In this document: positions 45,347 to 54,181 of the stretch, piece after piece
How positions within the stretch are numbered: position 1 is the stretch's first letter
Layout of the letters: each line of letters opens with the position of its first letter
Origin: Rhodospirillales bacterium
GTDB lineage: Bacteria; Pseudomonadota; Alphaproteobacteria; Geminicoccales; Geminicoccaceae
Direction: 5' to 3'
Length of the DNA: 54,339 nt
Assembly: GCA_015490605.1 (NCBI GenBank)
Contig: WFXL01000152.1
Location: forward strand, 1-54,339
Program-made: the position numbers and the translations under genes
Notes under the pieces: model-generated
Told to the model about the DNA's origin: nothing
What the model saw: the letters and a program-made list of their open reading frames with translations, nothing else
Database searches by the model: none

Positions 45347-45362
45347 TGGAATACACATTCCA
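45347..45362. promoter_or_regulatory. Putative IolR operator 2
   Basis: TGGAATACACATTCCA: GGAA-N6-TTCC; centre 30 bp from operator 1. Confidence 0.7.
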
Positions 45363-45400
45363 GCCATGAACACAAGCCCTCGCGTGCCGGGGAGAGCCGC

Positions 45401-46282
45401 ATGAACGACGCCAGCCGAAGGGGGACACCGCCCGCCGACTATGAGGCGCTGCGGGTGCGCCTCGCCCGCGAGCACGAACGACTCAGCCCGCGGCTTAGGC
45501 AGATCGCCGAATTCGCCCTGGCCCATCCCGATGAGGTGGCGCTGGAGACGGTGGCGGGCCTGGCCGCCCGCATCGGCGTGCCGCCCTCGGCGCTGGTGCG
45601 CTTCGCCCAGGCCTTCGGCTATTCCGGCTTCAGCGCGCTGCAGCGGATCTTCCGCGAGCGGCTGGTGGCGCGCCTGCCCGCTTATGCCCAGCGCATCCGC
45701 CGCGCCCGGCGCGAGGCCGGCCGGCTGCAGCCGGCCCTGGCAGCCTTCCTGGAAGCCGCCCAGCAGGCCTGCGCCCGCCTGCCGGTGAGCGAACTGCAGG
45801 AGCGGCTGGCGGCCGCCGCTGGCCTTCTGGCATCCCGGCCGCGCCTTGCGGTGGTGGGCATGCGCCGGAGCTTTCCGGTGGCCGCCTATCTCGCCTACGC
45901 CTTCGCCCGGCTGGGGCGGGATGCGCGCCTGCTGGCCGGCCCCGGCGGCACGCTGGCGCTGGAATATCCCTGTCTCGATGCCGAGCGGGCGCTGTTGGCG
46001 GTAAGCTTCTCCCCTTATGCGCCCGAGACCCTCGAGACCATCGGCGTCGCCCGGCGTGCCGGTGCGCCGGTGGTGGCCCTCACCGACGGGCCCCTGTCGC
46101 CGCTGGTGCGGGAGGCGGATGTGGCGCTGGTGGTGGCCGATCCCGAGGTGGAGGGGGTGCGCGGACTTGCGGCCAGCATGACGGTGGCCTCCGCCCTGGT
46201 GCTGGAGCTGGGGCGGCGGCTGGTGGAAACCGACGGCGAGGCCGGGGCCGACGCCGCCGGCAGCCATGGTGATAGAACGTGA
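45401..46282 (+). CDS. iolR: RpiR-family transcriptional regulator (probable IolR)
   Basis: [64 protein letters not shown] plus SIS domain; adjacent to iolC. Confidence 0.87.
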   Translation: MNDASRRGTPPADYEALRVRLAREHERLSPRLRQIAEFALAHPDEVALETVAGLAARIGVPPSALVRFAQAFGYSGFSALQRIFRERLVARLPAYAQRIRRARREAGRLQPALAAFLEAAQQACARLPVSELQERLAAAAGLLASRPRLAVVGMRRSFPVAAYLAYAFARLGRDARLLAGPGGTLALEYPCLDAERALLAVSFSPYAPETLETIGVARRAGAPVVALTDGPLSPLVREADVALVVADPEVEGVRGLAASMTVASALVLELGRRLVETDGEAGADAAGSHGDRT

Positions 46283-46320
46283 ATTCCAGCTCTTGCCGGC
46301 CATTGGAATTCGTGTTTCAT
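46281..46320. promoter_or_regulatory. Putative IolR-type operator upstream of iolC, degenerate, with 8-bp inverted repeat
   Basis: GAATTCCA-N15-TGGAATTC plus GGAA-ttcgtg-TTTC (one mismatch to GGAA-N6-TTCC), in the gap before iolC. Confidence 0.5.
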
Positions 46321-46353
46321 AGCCGCGGGGCACCGCAGCGGGAGCAGCCGGGA

Positions 46354-48264
46354 ATGGACCGGCTCGATGTCCTCACGGTCGGGCGCATCGGCGTCGATCT
46401 CTACGGCGAGCAGTGGGGCGGGCGGCTCGAGGATGTGGCAAGCTTTGCCAAATATCTCGGCGGCTGCCCCGCCAACATCGCCGTCGGCTGCGCCCGGCTG
46501 GGGCTGCGGAGCGGGCTGGTCTCGGCCGTGGGCGACGAGCCCATGGGCCATTTCCTGCGGGAGGAGCTCATCCGCAACGGCGTCGATGTCCGCGGCCTGC
46601 AGGTGGACCCCGAGCGCCCCACGGCGCTGGTGATCCTCGGCATCCGTGACCGCGACACCTTCCCGCTGGTGTTCTTCCGCGAGAACTGCGCCGATGGCGC
46701 GCTCACCGCCGAGCGGCTCGATCCCGCCCTGTTGGGCGCAACCCGCTGTCTCGTGGTCACCGGCACCCATTTCTCGCGTCCCCATCTCGCCGCCATGCAG
46801 CAGCACGCCATGGCGCTGGCGCGCACGGGTGGCGCCCGCCTGGCCTTCGACATCGATTACCGGCCGGTGCTGTGGGGGCTCACCCCGCGGGCCCTGGGGG
46901 AGATCCGCTATGTCCCCAGCGCCGAGGTCACCGCACGGCTGCAGGCGGTGGTGCGGCAGGTGGATCTGGTGGTGGGCACCGAGGAAGAGTTCCGCATCGC
47001 CGGCGGCAGCGAGGATGTGATGGAATCACTGCGCCGCCTGCGCACCTGCGCCCCGCAGGCGCTGTTCGTGCTCAAGCTGGGGGCGCGCGGCGCCGCCGCC
47101 TTTCCCGGCGCCATCCCCGAGCGGCCCGAGGACGGCATCTACCACCCCGGCTTTCCCATCGAGGTCTACAATGTGCTGGGGGCGGGGGATGCCTTCATGG
47201 CCGGCTTCCTCTCGGGCTGGCTGCGGGATCTTCCGCTGCAAGAGTGTCTGCGGCGGGCCAACGCCTGCGGCGCCATCGTGGTCTCGCGCCACGGCTGTGC
47301 GCCGGCCATGCCCACCGCCCCCGAGCTCGACTTCTTCCTCGAGCGCGGTGTGCGGGTGCGGGCGCTGCGTCATGACGCCGAACTCGAGCACCTGCACCGG
47401 GTCACCACCCGCCGCGGCCACTGGCCGCGCCTGTTCGCCCTCGCCTTCGACCACCGCAGCCAGTTGCAGGAGCTGGCTGCCACCAGCGACCGCGGGCCCG
47501 AAGCCATCGCCGCCTTCAAGCGGCTGATCTATCGGGCGCTTCTGGAGGTGGCCGAGCGACGCGAGGATGTGGGTCTGCTGGTGGACGACCGCTTCGGCGA
47601 GGACATTCTCGCCGATGCCGCCGCCCGGCCGCTCTGGGTGGGGCGGCCGGTGGAGGAGCCGGGAAGCCTGCCGCTGCGCTTTGCCATCGGGCGCGATCTT
47701 GGCAGCCAGCTGCGCCGCTGGCCCGTCACCCAGTGCGTCAAATGTCTGGTGCTCTACCACCCGGACGACCCCGAGCCGCTCCGCCGCAGCCAGGAGGAGG
47801 CACTGCTCACCCTTCAGGAGGCCTGTTTTGCCACCGACCACGAGCTGCTGCTGGAGGTGGTGGCAAGCCGCTCGAACCTGCCGGTCGGGGCCGACACCCT
47901 GGCGCGCGCCCTGACGCAGCTGTATGACTGCGGACTCAGACCGGACTGGTGGAAGCTGCCGGATCCCGGCAGCGATGAAGGGTGGGAGGCGGTGGCGGCG
48001 GTGGTGAAGGCGCGCGATCCCTGGTGTCGCGGGGTGCTGCTTCTGGGGCTGGATGCGCCGCTGGCGGAGGCGGAGGCGGCCGTCGTCCGGGCGGCGCGCC
48101 ATCCGCTGGTGAAGGGGTTTGCCATCGGCCGCACCATCTGGGGCGAGGCTGCCCGCGGCTGGTTCGCTGGCACCATGGGCGATGAGGAGGTGGTGGCGCT
48201 GGTGGCCGGACGCTATCGTCGGCTGATGGCGGCCTTCGAGCGGGCGCGGGGAGGAGGGCCATGA
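46354..48264 (+). CDS. iolC: 5-dehydro-2-deoxygluconokinase fused to DUF2090 domain
   Basis: PfkB kinase N-terminal half (VGRIGVDLYGEQWGGRLEDVASFAKYLGGCPANIAVGCARLGL...VLGAGDAFMAGFLSGWL) and DUF2090 aldolase-like half (LFALAFDHRSQLQELA...). Confidence 0.93.
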   Translation: MDRLDVLTVGRIGVDLYGEQWGGRLEDVASFAKYLGGCPANIAVGCARLGLRSGLVSAVGDEPMGHFLREELIRNGVDVRGLQVDPERPTALVILGIRDRDTFPLVFFRENCADGALTAERLDPALLGATRCLVVTGTHFSRPHLAAMQQHAMALARTGGARLAFDIDYRPVLWGLTPRALGEIRYVPSAEVTARLQAVVRQVDLVVGTEEEFRIAGGSEDVMESLRRLRTCAPQALFVLKLGARGAAAFPGAIPERPEDGIYHPGFPIEVYNVLGAGDAFMAGFLSGWLRDLPLQECLRRANACGAIVVSRHGCAPAMPTAPELDFFLERGVRVRALRHDAELEHLHRVTTRRGHWPRLFALAFDHRSQLQELAATSDRGPEAIAAFKRLIYRALLEVAERREDVGLLVDDRFGEDILADAAARPLWVGRPVEEPGSLPLRFAIGRDLGSQLRRWPVTQCVKCLVLYHPDDPEPLRRSQEEALLTLQEACFATDHELLLEVVASRSNLPVGADTLARALTQLYDCGLRPDWWKLPDPGSDEGWEAVAAVVKARDPWCRGVLLLGLDAPLAEAEAAVVRAARHPLVKGFAIGRTIWGEAARGWFAGTMGDEEVVALVAGRYRRLMAAFERARGGGP

Positions 48265-49067
48265 CGGAATTTCTGCGCAAGGGCGGTGAGCCCGACGCGC
48301 GCGGGCTGGTCCACCGGCTGACCCCGGCCGATGCCGGCTGGACCTATGTGGGCTTCGAACTCTGGCGGCTGCAGCCGGGCATGCGGCTGGAGCAGGCGGG
48401 TGACGACCGCGAGCGCTGTCTGGTGTTCATCGGCGGGCGCGCGCGGGTGGAGGCCGGTGGTCGCAACTTCGGTCTTGTGGGCGCGCGCACTTCGCCCTTC
48501 GAGGGCGAACGCCCGCGGCCCCATGCCGTCTATCTGCCGCAGGGCTGCGGCTTTGCGCTGGAGGCGGTGAGTGCGCTTGAGCTGGCGGTGGCCAGCGCTC
48601 CGGGTGGTGGTGACTTCCAGCCGCGCCATATCCGCCCCGAAGAGGTGGCCGCCTCGGTGCGCGGTACGGGCACCAACACCCGCTACATCCACGACATCCT
48701 GCCGGAGACCGAGCCCGCCCACAGCCTTCTGGTGGTGGAGGTATTCACCCCCGGCGGCCACTGGTCCGGCTATCCGCCCCACAAGCACGATCGTGACGCC
48801 CTGCCGGCGGAATCGCTTCTGGAGGAGACCTATTACCACCGCATCCACCCGCCCCAGGGCTTCGCCTTCCAGCGGATCTACACCGACGATCGCAGCCTCG
48901 ATGTGACCCTGACCGTCGAGGACGGCGATCTGGTGCTGGTGCCGCGGGGCTATCATCCGGTAGGTGCGGCCCACGGTTACGATCTCTACTATCTCAACGT
49001 CATGGCCGGGCCGCGGCGGGTCTGGCGCTTCGCCAACGACCCGGCTCATGCGTGGCTGGTGCGCTGA
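48261..49067 (+). CDS. iolB: 5-deoxy-glucuronate isomerase
   Basis: WTYVGFELWRLQPGMRLEQAGDDRERCLVFIGGRARVEAGG...TYYHRIHPPQGFAFQRIYTDDRSLDVTLTVEDGDLVLVPRGYHPVGAAHGYDLYYLNVMAGP. Confidence 0.94.
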   Translation: MTEFLRKGGEPDARGLVHRLTPADAGWTYVGFELWRLQPGMRLEQAGDDRERCLVFIGGRARVEAGGRNFGLVGARTSPFEGERPRPHAVYLPQGCGFALEAVSALELAVASAPGGGDFQPRHIRPEEVAASVRGTGTNTRYIHDILPETEPAHSLLVVEVFTPGGHWSGYPPHKHDRDALPAESLLEETYYHRIHPPQGFAFQRIYTDDRSLDVTLTVEDGDLVLVPRGYHPVGAAHGYDLYYLNVMAGPRRVWRFANDPAHAWLVR

Positions 49068-49084
49068 GGGGAGGGAGGCAGGCG

Positions 49085-50929
49085 ATGGAGACGGTGCGGC
49101 TCACCATGGCCCAGGCGCTGGTGCGCTTTCTCGTCAACCAGCGGATCCGCCTGGACGGGCGCGAGGAGCTCCTGTTCCCCGGCATCTTCGCCATCTTCGG
49201 CCACGGCAATGTCACCTGCCTGTCGGAAGCGCTGTGGCAGGTGCGCGACATCTTCCCCACCTGGCGTGGCCAGAATGAACAGGGGATGGTGCTGGCGGCG
49301 CTGGGCTTCACCAAGGCCAAGCGCCGTCGCCAGATCATGTGCGCCACCAGCTCCATCGGCCCCGGTGCCACCAACATGGTCACCGGTGCTGCGGTGGGCC
49401 ACGCCAACCGCCTGCCGGTGCTGCTGCTGGCGGGGGATTCCTTCGCAAGCCGCGCCCCCGACCCGGTGCTGCAGCAGGTGGAACACTTCCACGACCCCAC
49501 CATCACCGTCAATGACGCCTTCCGTGCCGTCACCCGCTGGTGGGACCGCATCACCCGCCCGGAGCAGATCGTCGAATCGCTGCCGCAGGCGGTGGCCACC
49601 ATGCTCGATCCCGCAAGCTGCGGCCCCGCCTTCCTCGGCCTCGCCCAGGACGCCCAGGGCGAGGCCTTCGACTATCCGGCGCGCTTTTTCGAGCCTACCG
49701 TCCACGAGATCCCGCGCCCGCGGCCTGATCGCGGTGAACTGCGCGCCGCCGCCGAACTGCTGCGCCGGGCCGAGCGCCCGCTGCTGATCGCAGGCGGTGG
49801 TGCGCGCTACAGCGAGGCCGAACAGATCCTCGCCGACTTCGCCCTCAGGCGCGGCATCCCGGTGGCCGAGACGGTGGCGGGACGGGCGCTGCTGCCCCAT
49901 GACCATCCCGCCAATGTCGGCCCCATCGGCATCCTCGGCTCCGCCAGCGCCAACCGGCTTGCCGGCGAGGCCGATGTGGTGGTGGCGGTGGGCACACGGC
50001 TGCAAGATTTCGTCACCGCCTCCTGGACCCTGTTCGCCGCCGATGCCCGCTTCATCCACCTCAATGCCGCCCGCTTCGATGCCCACAAGCACCGCGCCCA
50101 GCCGGTGGTGGGCGATGCCCGCGAGGCCCTGCGGGAGCTGGACGAGGCGCTGGGCGACTGGCGCGCGCCCGCGGCCTGGATGGAGCGTGCCCGGCGCGAA
50201 TATGAGGCGTGGAACCGCTTCATCGAAGAGCGCACCCGCCCCACCAATGCCGAATATCCCTCCTACGCCCAGGTGGTGGGGGAGGTAAACCGGCTGGTGG
50301 ACGAGCGCGCGCTGGTGCTCACCGCCGCCGGCGGCCTTCCCGGCGAGCTCTGCATGAACTGGCGGGCCAAGGCGCCCGATACTTTCGACTGCGAGTTCGG
50401 CTATTCCTGCATGGGCTATGAGATCTCCGGCGCCTGGGGCGCCAAGATGGCCGACCCCTCGCGCGAGGTGGTGGCGATGGTGGGGGATGGCAGCTATCTG
50501 ATGATGAACTCCGACATCTACAGCTCGGTCCTCACCGGCCACAAGCTCATCGTCGTGGTATGCGACAATGGCGGCTTCGCCGTAATCGAGCGGCTGCAGC
50601 GGGCCAAGGGCATTCCCGCCTTCAACAACCAGCTGGAGAGCTCGCGGGTGCAGGAGCTCGTGCGGGTGGACTTCGCCCGCCATGCCGAGTCCATGGGCGC
50701 CCTGGGGCTGCGGGCGCGCGGCATCGGCGAGTTCGAGGACTGTTTCCGCCGGGCGCTTGAGGCTGACCGCACCACCGTGATCCATATCGAGACCGCGCCG
50801 CACGACTGGACCGAGGGCAATGGCGCCTGGTGGGAGACGGGCACGCCCGAGGTCTCGCCGCTCGAGGAGGTGCGCCGGGCGCTTGAAGAGCATCGCGCCG
50901 GCAAGCGCCGCCAGCGCCTGGGCGTCTGA
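49085..50929 (+). CDS. iolD: 3D-(3,5/4)-trihydroxycyclohexane-1,2-dione acylhydrolase (ThDP enzyme)
   Basis: METVRLTMAQALVRFLVNQRIRLDGREELLFPGIFAIFGHGNVTCLSEAL...MVGDGSYLMMNSDIYSSVLTGHKLIVVVCDNGGFAVIERLQ. Confidence 0.94.
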   Translation: METVRLTMAQALVRFLVNQRIRLDGREELLFPGIFAIFGHGNVTCLSEALWQVRDIFPTWRGQNEQGMVLAALGFTKAKRRRQIMCATSSIGPGATNMVTGAAVGHANRLPVLLLAGDSFASRAPDPVLQQVEHFHDPTITVNDAFRAVTRWWDRITRPEQIVESLPQAVATMLDPASCGPAFLGLAQDAQGEAFDYPARFFEPTVHEIPRPRPDRGELRAAAELLRRAERPLLIAGGGARYSEAEQILADFALRRGIPVAETVAGRALLPHDHPANVGPIGILGSASANRLAGEADVVVAVGTRLQDFVTASWTLFAADARFIHLNAARFDAHKHRAQPVVGDAREALRELDEALGDWRAPAAWMERARREYEAWNRFIEERTRPTNAEYPSYAQVVGEVNRLVDERALVLTAAGGLPGELCMNWRAKAPDTFDCEFGYSCMGYEISGAWGAKMADPSREVVAMVGDGSYLMMNSDIYSSVLTGHKLIVVVCDNGGFAVIERLQRAKGIPAFNNQLESSRVQELVRVDFARHAESMGALGLRARGIGEFEDCFRRALEADRTTVIHIETAPHDWTEGNGAWWETGTPEVSPLEEVRRALEEHRAGKRRQRLGV

Positions 50930-50951
50930 ACCCCAGGGCGGAGGGAGTCCG

Positions 50952-51851
50952 GTGCGGGTGCGCCTTGCGGTCTCGCCCATCGGCTGGAAGAATGACGATC
51001 TGCCGGAGATCGGCGCCGACATCCCGCTCGAGCGGGTGCTGGCGGAAGCGGCTTTGGCCGGCTATGCCGGGATCGAGCGGGGTGGCAGCTTTCCCACTGA
51101 TCCCGAAGTGCTGCGCCGGCTGCTGGCCCGCTATGGGCTGGCGTTGGTGGGCGGTTGGGTGTCGGGGCGGCTGCTCGAGCTTGGGGTGGAGGCGGAGCTC
51201 CGGCGTCTCGCGCCCACTCTCGAGCTGTTCCGCGCCTGCGGCGCCAGCGTGCTGGTCTACGCCGAGACCAGCGGCAGCATCCAGACCCGCCGCCAGGTCC
51301 CCCTCGACCAGCGACCGCGGCTGGATGAGCGTGGACTCGCCGACCTCGCCCGGGCGCTCTCGGAGATAGCCCGCCATTGCGCCGATGCCGGCGTGCCGCT
51401 GGTCTACCACCACCACATGGGCACGGTGGTGGAGACGGCGGCTGAGGTGGATGCGCTGATGCGGGCCTCCCACGACTCGGTAGGGCTGCTGCTGGATACC
51501 GGCCATCTGGTGTTCGCCGGCGCCGATCCGCTGGAAGTGGCCCGCCGCTGGCGCGCGCGCATTCGCCACGTCCACTTCAAGGACGTGCGGCCGGCGGTGC
51601 TGGCGCAGGTGCGGGCTAAGCCCACGAGCTTTTTGGATGCGGTGCTGGCGGGGGTCTTCACCGTCCCCGGCGATCCCACTGGTTGCGTCGACTTCGCTGC
51701 TGTGGCGCGAGTGCTGCACCAGGCCGGCTATGACGGCTGGGTGGTGGTGGAGGCAGAGCAGGACCCGGTCCGGGCCGAGCCCTTCACCTATGCCCGGCTC
51801 GGCCGCGCGGCCACCGAGGCGGCCCTGCTGGCGGCGGAGGTGGCGGCGTGA
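50952..51851 (+). CDS. iolE: myo-inosose-2 dehydratase
   Basis: VRLAVSPIGWKNDDLPEIGADIPLERVLAEAALAGYAGIERGGSFPTDPEVLR...VYHHHMGTVVETAAEVDALM...HFKDVRPAVLAQV; GTG start 50952. Confidence 0.93.
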   Translation: MRVRLAVSPIGWKNDDLPEIGADIPLERVLAEAALAGYAGIERGGSFPTDPEVLRRLLARYGLALVGGWVSGRLLELGVEAELRRLAPTLELFRACGASVLVYAETSGSIQTRRQVPLDQRPRLDERGLADLARALSEIARHCADAGVPLVYHHHMGTVVETAAEVDALMRASHDSVGLLLDTGHLVFAGADPLEVARRWRARIRHVHFKDVRPAVLAQVRAKPTSFLDAVLAGVFTVPGDPTGCVDFAAVARVLHQAGYDGWVVVEAEQDPVRAEPFTYARLGRAATEAALLAAEVAA

Positions 51852-52996
51852 GCCGGCGGCTGCGGTTTGGCATGATCGGTGGCGGCGAAGGCGCCAACAT
51901 CGGCCGCATCCACCGCCATGCCGCCGCCCTCGACGGCCGCTTCGAGCTGGTGGCTGGTTGCTTCGATGCCGAGCCCGCGCGCAGTGTGCGTTTTGGCCGC
52001 GAGGTGCTGGGGCTGGATCCGGCCCGCTGTTATCCTGACCTTGATGCCTTCATCGAAGGCGAGAGCACCCGGGACGACGGGGTGGAGCTGGTGGCGGTGG
52101 TCACCCCCAACCACACCCACGCCCCCATCGGCCGGCGCCTTCTGGAGGCCGGCTTCCACCTGCTGATGGAAAAGCCGCTTGCCACCGACCCGGCCCAGGC
52201 GCGCGAACTCGTTGACCTTGCCGCCCGAAGGCGGCGGCTTCTGGCGGTGGCCTACTGTTATTGGGGTTTCTCGCTGGTCCAGGAGATGCGCGCCCGCATC
52301 CGCCGCGGTGATCTCGGCCGCATCCGCGCACTCCGCGCCGTCTGCCCGATCCAGTGGCTCGCTGCTCCTCTCGAGCGCAGCGGCCATGCGGCCGCCGCCT
52401 GGCGCACCGATCCCGCAAGGGCCGGCCCCGGCGGCTGCATCGCCGATGTGGGCACCCATGCCTTCCACTTGGCCCGCTATGTCACCGGCCTTCGGCCCCG
52501 GCGGCTTGCGGCCGATCTGGCGCCGCTGGTCGAGGGGCGGGTGCTGGACGATGATGCCGCCCTGTGGGTGGAGTTCGAGGGCGGCGTGCGCGGGCGCTTC
52601 TGGTTTTCCCAGATCGCCATCGGCCACAGCCAGGGCCTTGCGCTTGAGGTCTTCGGCGAACAGGGAGCCCTCGCCTGGTCGCTGCCAAAGGCAAGCCGGC
52701 TTGCCTGGACGCCGCTTCATGGGCCCACGCACCTGTTGGAGGTGGGCTGTGGCGCGCTGGCGCCCGAGGCGCGGGCGTTTGCCCGCGTACCCCAGGGTCA
52801 TCCCGAGGGCTATATCGACGCCTTTGCCAATCTCTACCGGGGTATCGCCGCGTGCCTTCGGGGCGAGGACCATCCCACCGCCCGGAGCCTTCCCACCGGC
52901 ACCGACGGCCTCGAGGGGGTGATGCTGGTGGCAACGGCAGTCGCGGCAAGCCGCCGCGGCGGCTGGGTCGATTGGCCGGAGGAGGAGGTGTCATGA
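51848..52996 (+). CDS. Gfo/Idh/MocA-family oxidoreductase, second inositol dehydrogenase candidate
   Basis: FGMIGGGEGANIGRIHRHAAALDGRFELVAGCFDAEPARSVRFG...VVTPNHTHAPIGRRLLEAGFHLLMEKPLATDPAQA...CIADVGTHAFHLARYVTG. Confidence 0.88.
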   Translation: MSRRLRFGMIGGGEGANIGRIHRHAAALDGRFELVAGCFDAEPARSVRFGREVLGLDPARCYPDLDAFIEGESTRDDGVELVAVVTPNHTHAPIGRRLLEAGFHLLMEKPLATDPAQARELVDLAARRRRLLAVAYCYWGFSLVQEMRARIRRGDLGRIRALRAVCPIQWLAAPLERSGHAAAAWRTDPARAGPGGCIADVGTHAFHLARYVTGLRPRRLAADLAPLVEGRVLDDDAALWVEFEGGVRGRFWFSQIAIGHSQGLALEVFGEQGALAWSLPKASRLAWTPLHGPTHLLEVGCGALAPEARAFARVPQGHPEGYIDAFANLYRGIAACLRGEDHPTARSLPTGTDGLEGVMLVATAVAASRRGGWVDWPEEEVS

Positions 52997-54009
52997 TCGG
53001 CCTTGCCCTCCTGGGCTGCGGGCGCATCGGCCGGATCCACGCGGCCAATATCGCCGCCCATCCGAAGGCGCGGCTCGTGCGGGTGTTCGACCCCGTGGAG
53101 GCGGCGGTGGCGGCGGTGGTGGCCCGCTGCGGCGGGCGTCCGGCGGCGGATGCGGCCGAGGCCATCCGGGATCCCGAGGTGGCGGCGGTGGTGATCGCCA
53201 CCCCCACCGACACCCACCTCGAACTCCTGGCCGAGACCCTCGAGGCCGGGCGCTGGGCGTTTCTGGAAAAGCCCATCGATCTCGACATCCGCCGGGTGCT
53301 TGCGGCCCGCCGCCGGCTCGCGCCCGCACTCGGGCGGGTCCAGCTCGGCTTCAACCGCCGCTTCGACCCCCATTTCCGGGCCTTCCGCCGCGAACTCCGG
53401 CAGCTGGGCCGGCTCTACCGGCTGCGGATCACGAGTTTCGACCCCGAGCCGCCGCCGGTGGACTATCTCCGGCGCTCGGGCGGGCTCTTCCGCGACATGA
53501 CCATCCACGATTTCGACATGGCCCGGTTCCTGTTGCCGGCCGAGCCCCGCCATGTGGTGGCGGTGGCGGCAGCGCGGGTGGATGGGGCCACCCTCATGGC
53601 GGGGGATGTGGATGTGGCCACAGTGGTGCTGGAGAGCGAAGACGGCCTTTCGGCGGTGATCGAGAACTGCCGCCGGGCGGCCTATGGCTATGATCAGCGG
53701 CTCGAGGCGCTGGGCGAAAAGGGGCTGTTGCAGGCCGACAATCCCCGTCCCACCACCCTCAGCCGCTGGCATGCGGATGCCACCGCCGCGCGCGATCCGC
53801 TGCTGCCCTTTTTCCTCGAGCGCTATGCCGCCAGCTATCAAGCCGAGCTCGACGCCTTCCTGCAGGCGATCATCACCGATGCCGCACCCTCGCCCGGCTT
53901 TGAGGACGGCGTGCGGGCGCAGCTCCTGGCGGAAGCGGCGGTGGTGGCCCATGGCGAAGGACGACGGGTGGATGTCCGGACCCTCGAAGCAACCCTCGAC
54001 GCTGGATGA
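52993..54009 (+). CDS. iolG: Inositol 2-dehydrogenase
   Basis: IGLALLGCGRIGRIHAANIAAHPKARLVRVFDP...VVIATPTDTHLELLAETLEAGRWAFLEKPIDLDI...FNRRFDPHFRAFRREL...LFRDMTIHDFDMARFLLP. Confidence 0.92.
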   Translation: MIGLALLGCGRIGRIHAANIAAHPKARLVRVFDPVEAAVAAVVARCGGRPAADAAEAIRDPEVAAVVIATPTDTHLELLAETLEAGRWAFLEKPIDLDIRRVLAARRRLAPALGRVQLGFNRRFDPHFRAFRRELRQLGRLYRLRITSFDPEPPPVDYLRRSGGLFRDMTIHDFDMARFLLPAEPRHVVAVAAARVDGATLMAGDVDVATVVLESEDGLSAVIENCRRAAYGYDQRLEALGEKGLLQADNPRPTTLSRWHADATAARDPLLPFFLERYAASYQAELDAFLQAIITDAAPSPGFEDGVRAQLLAEAAVVAHGEGRRVDVRTLEATLDAG

Positions 54010-54169
54010 GTGGCTCGCGCGCCCGTGGCACCGCCGCGGGCTCATAGGATTCCTCACGGGCTGGCTGCTGCTGGAGCTGTGGCTCGATCCCCGCTCCCTG
54101 TGGGTGCTGGTGGTGGCGGGACTGCTCGCCTTCGTGCTGATCCGGATCGGCCGGCTGCGCCGGGGCTGA
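53951..54169 (+). CDS. Hypothetical small membrane protein overlapping the 3' end of iolG
   Basis: 72 aa MAKDDGWMSGPSKQPSTLDEWLARPWHRRGLIGFLTGWLLLELWLDPRSLWVLVVAGLLAFVLIRIGRLRRG; two hydrophobic segments; different frame from iolG. Confidence 0.45.
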   Translation: MAKDDGWMSGPSKQPSTLDEWLARPWHRRGLIGFLTGWLLLELWLDPRSLWVLVVAGLLAFVLIRIGRLRRG

Positions 54170-54174
54170 GCCCC
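54162..54174. terminator. Short GC hairpin in the convergent gap between the iol operon and the right-edge gene
   Basis: GGGGC-TGA-GCCCC followed by ATTTG; the loop is the stop codon of the small upstream ORF. Confidence 0.35.
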
Positions 54175-54181
54175 ATTTGCC

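Noticed and set aside
46279-46353. Upstream in-frame extension of iolC ([25 protein letters not shown]...)
   Set aside because: It overlaps the palindromic operator region and does not resemble IolC; the ATG at 46354 (MDRLDVLTVGRIGVDLYG) matches the family start.
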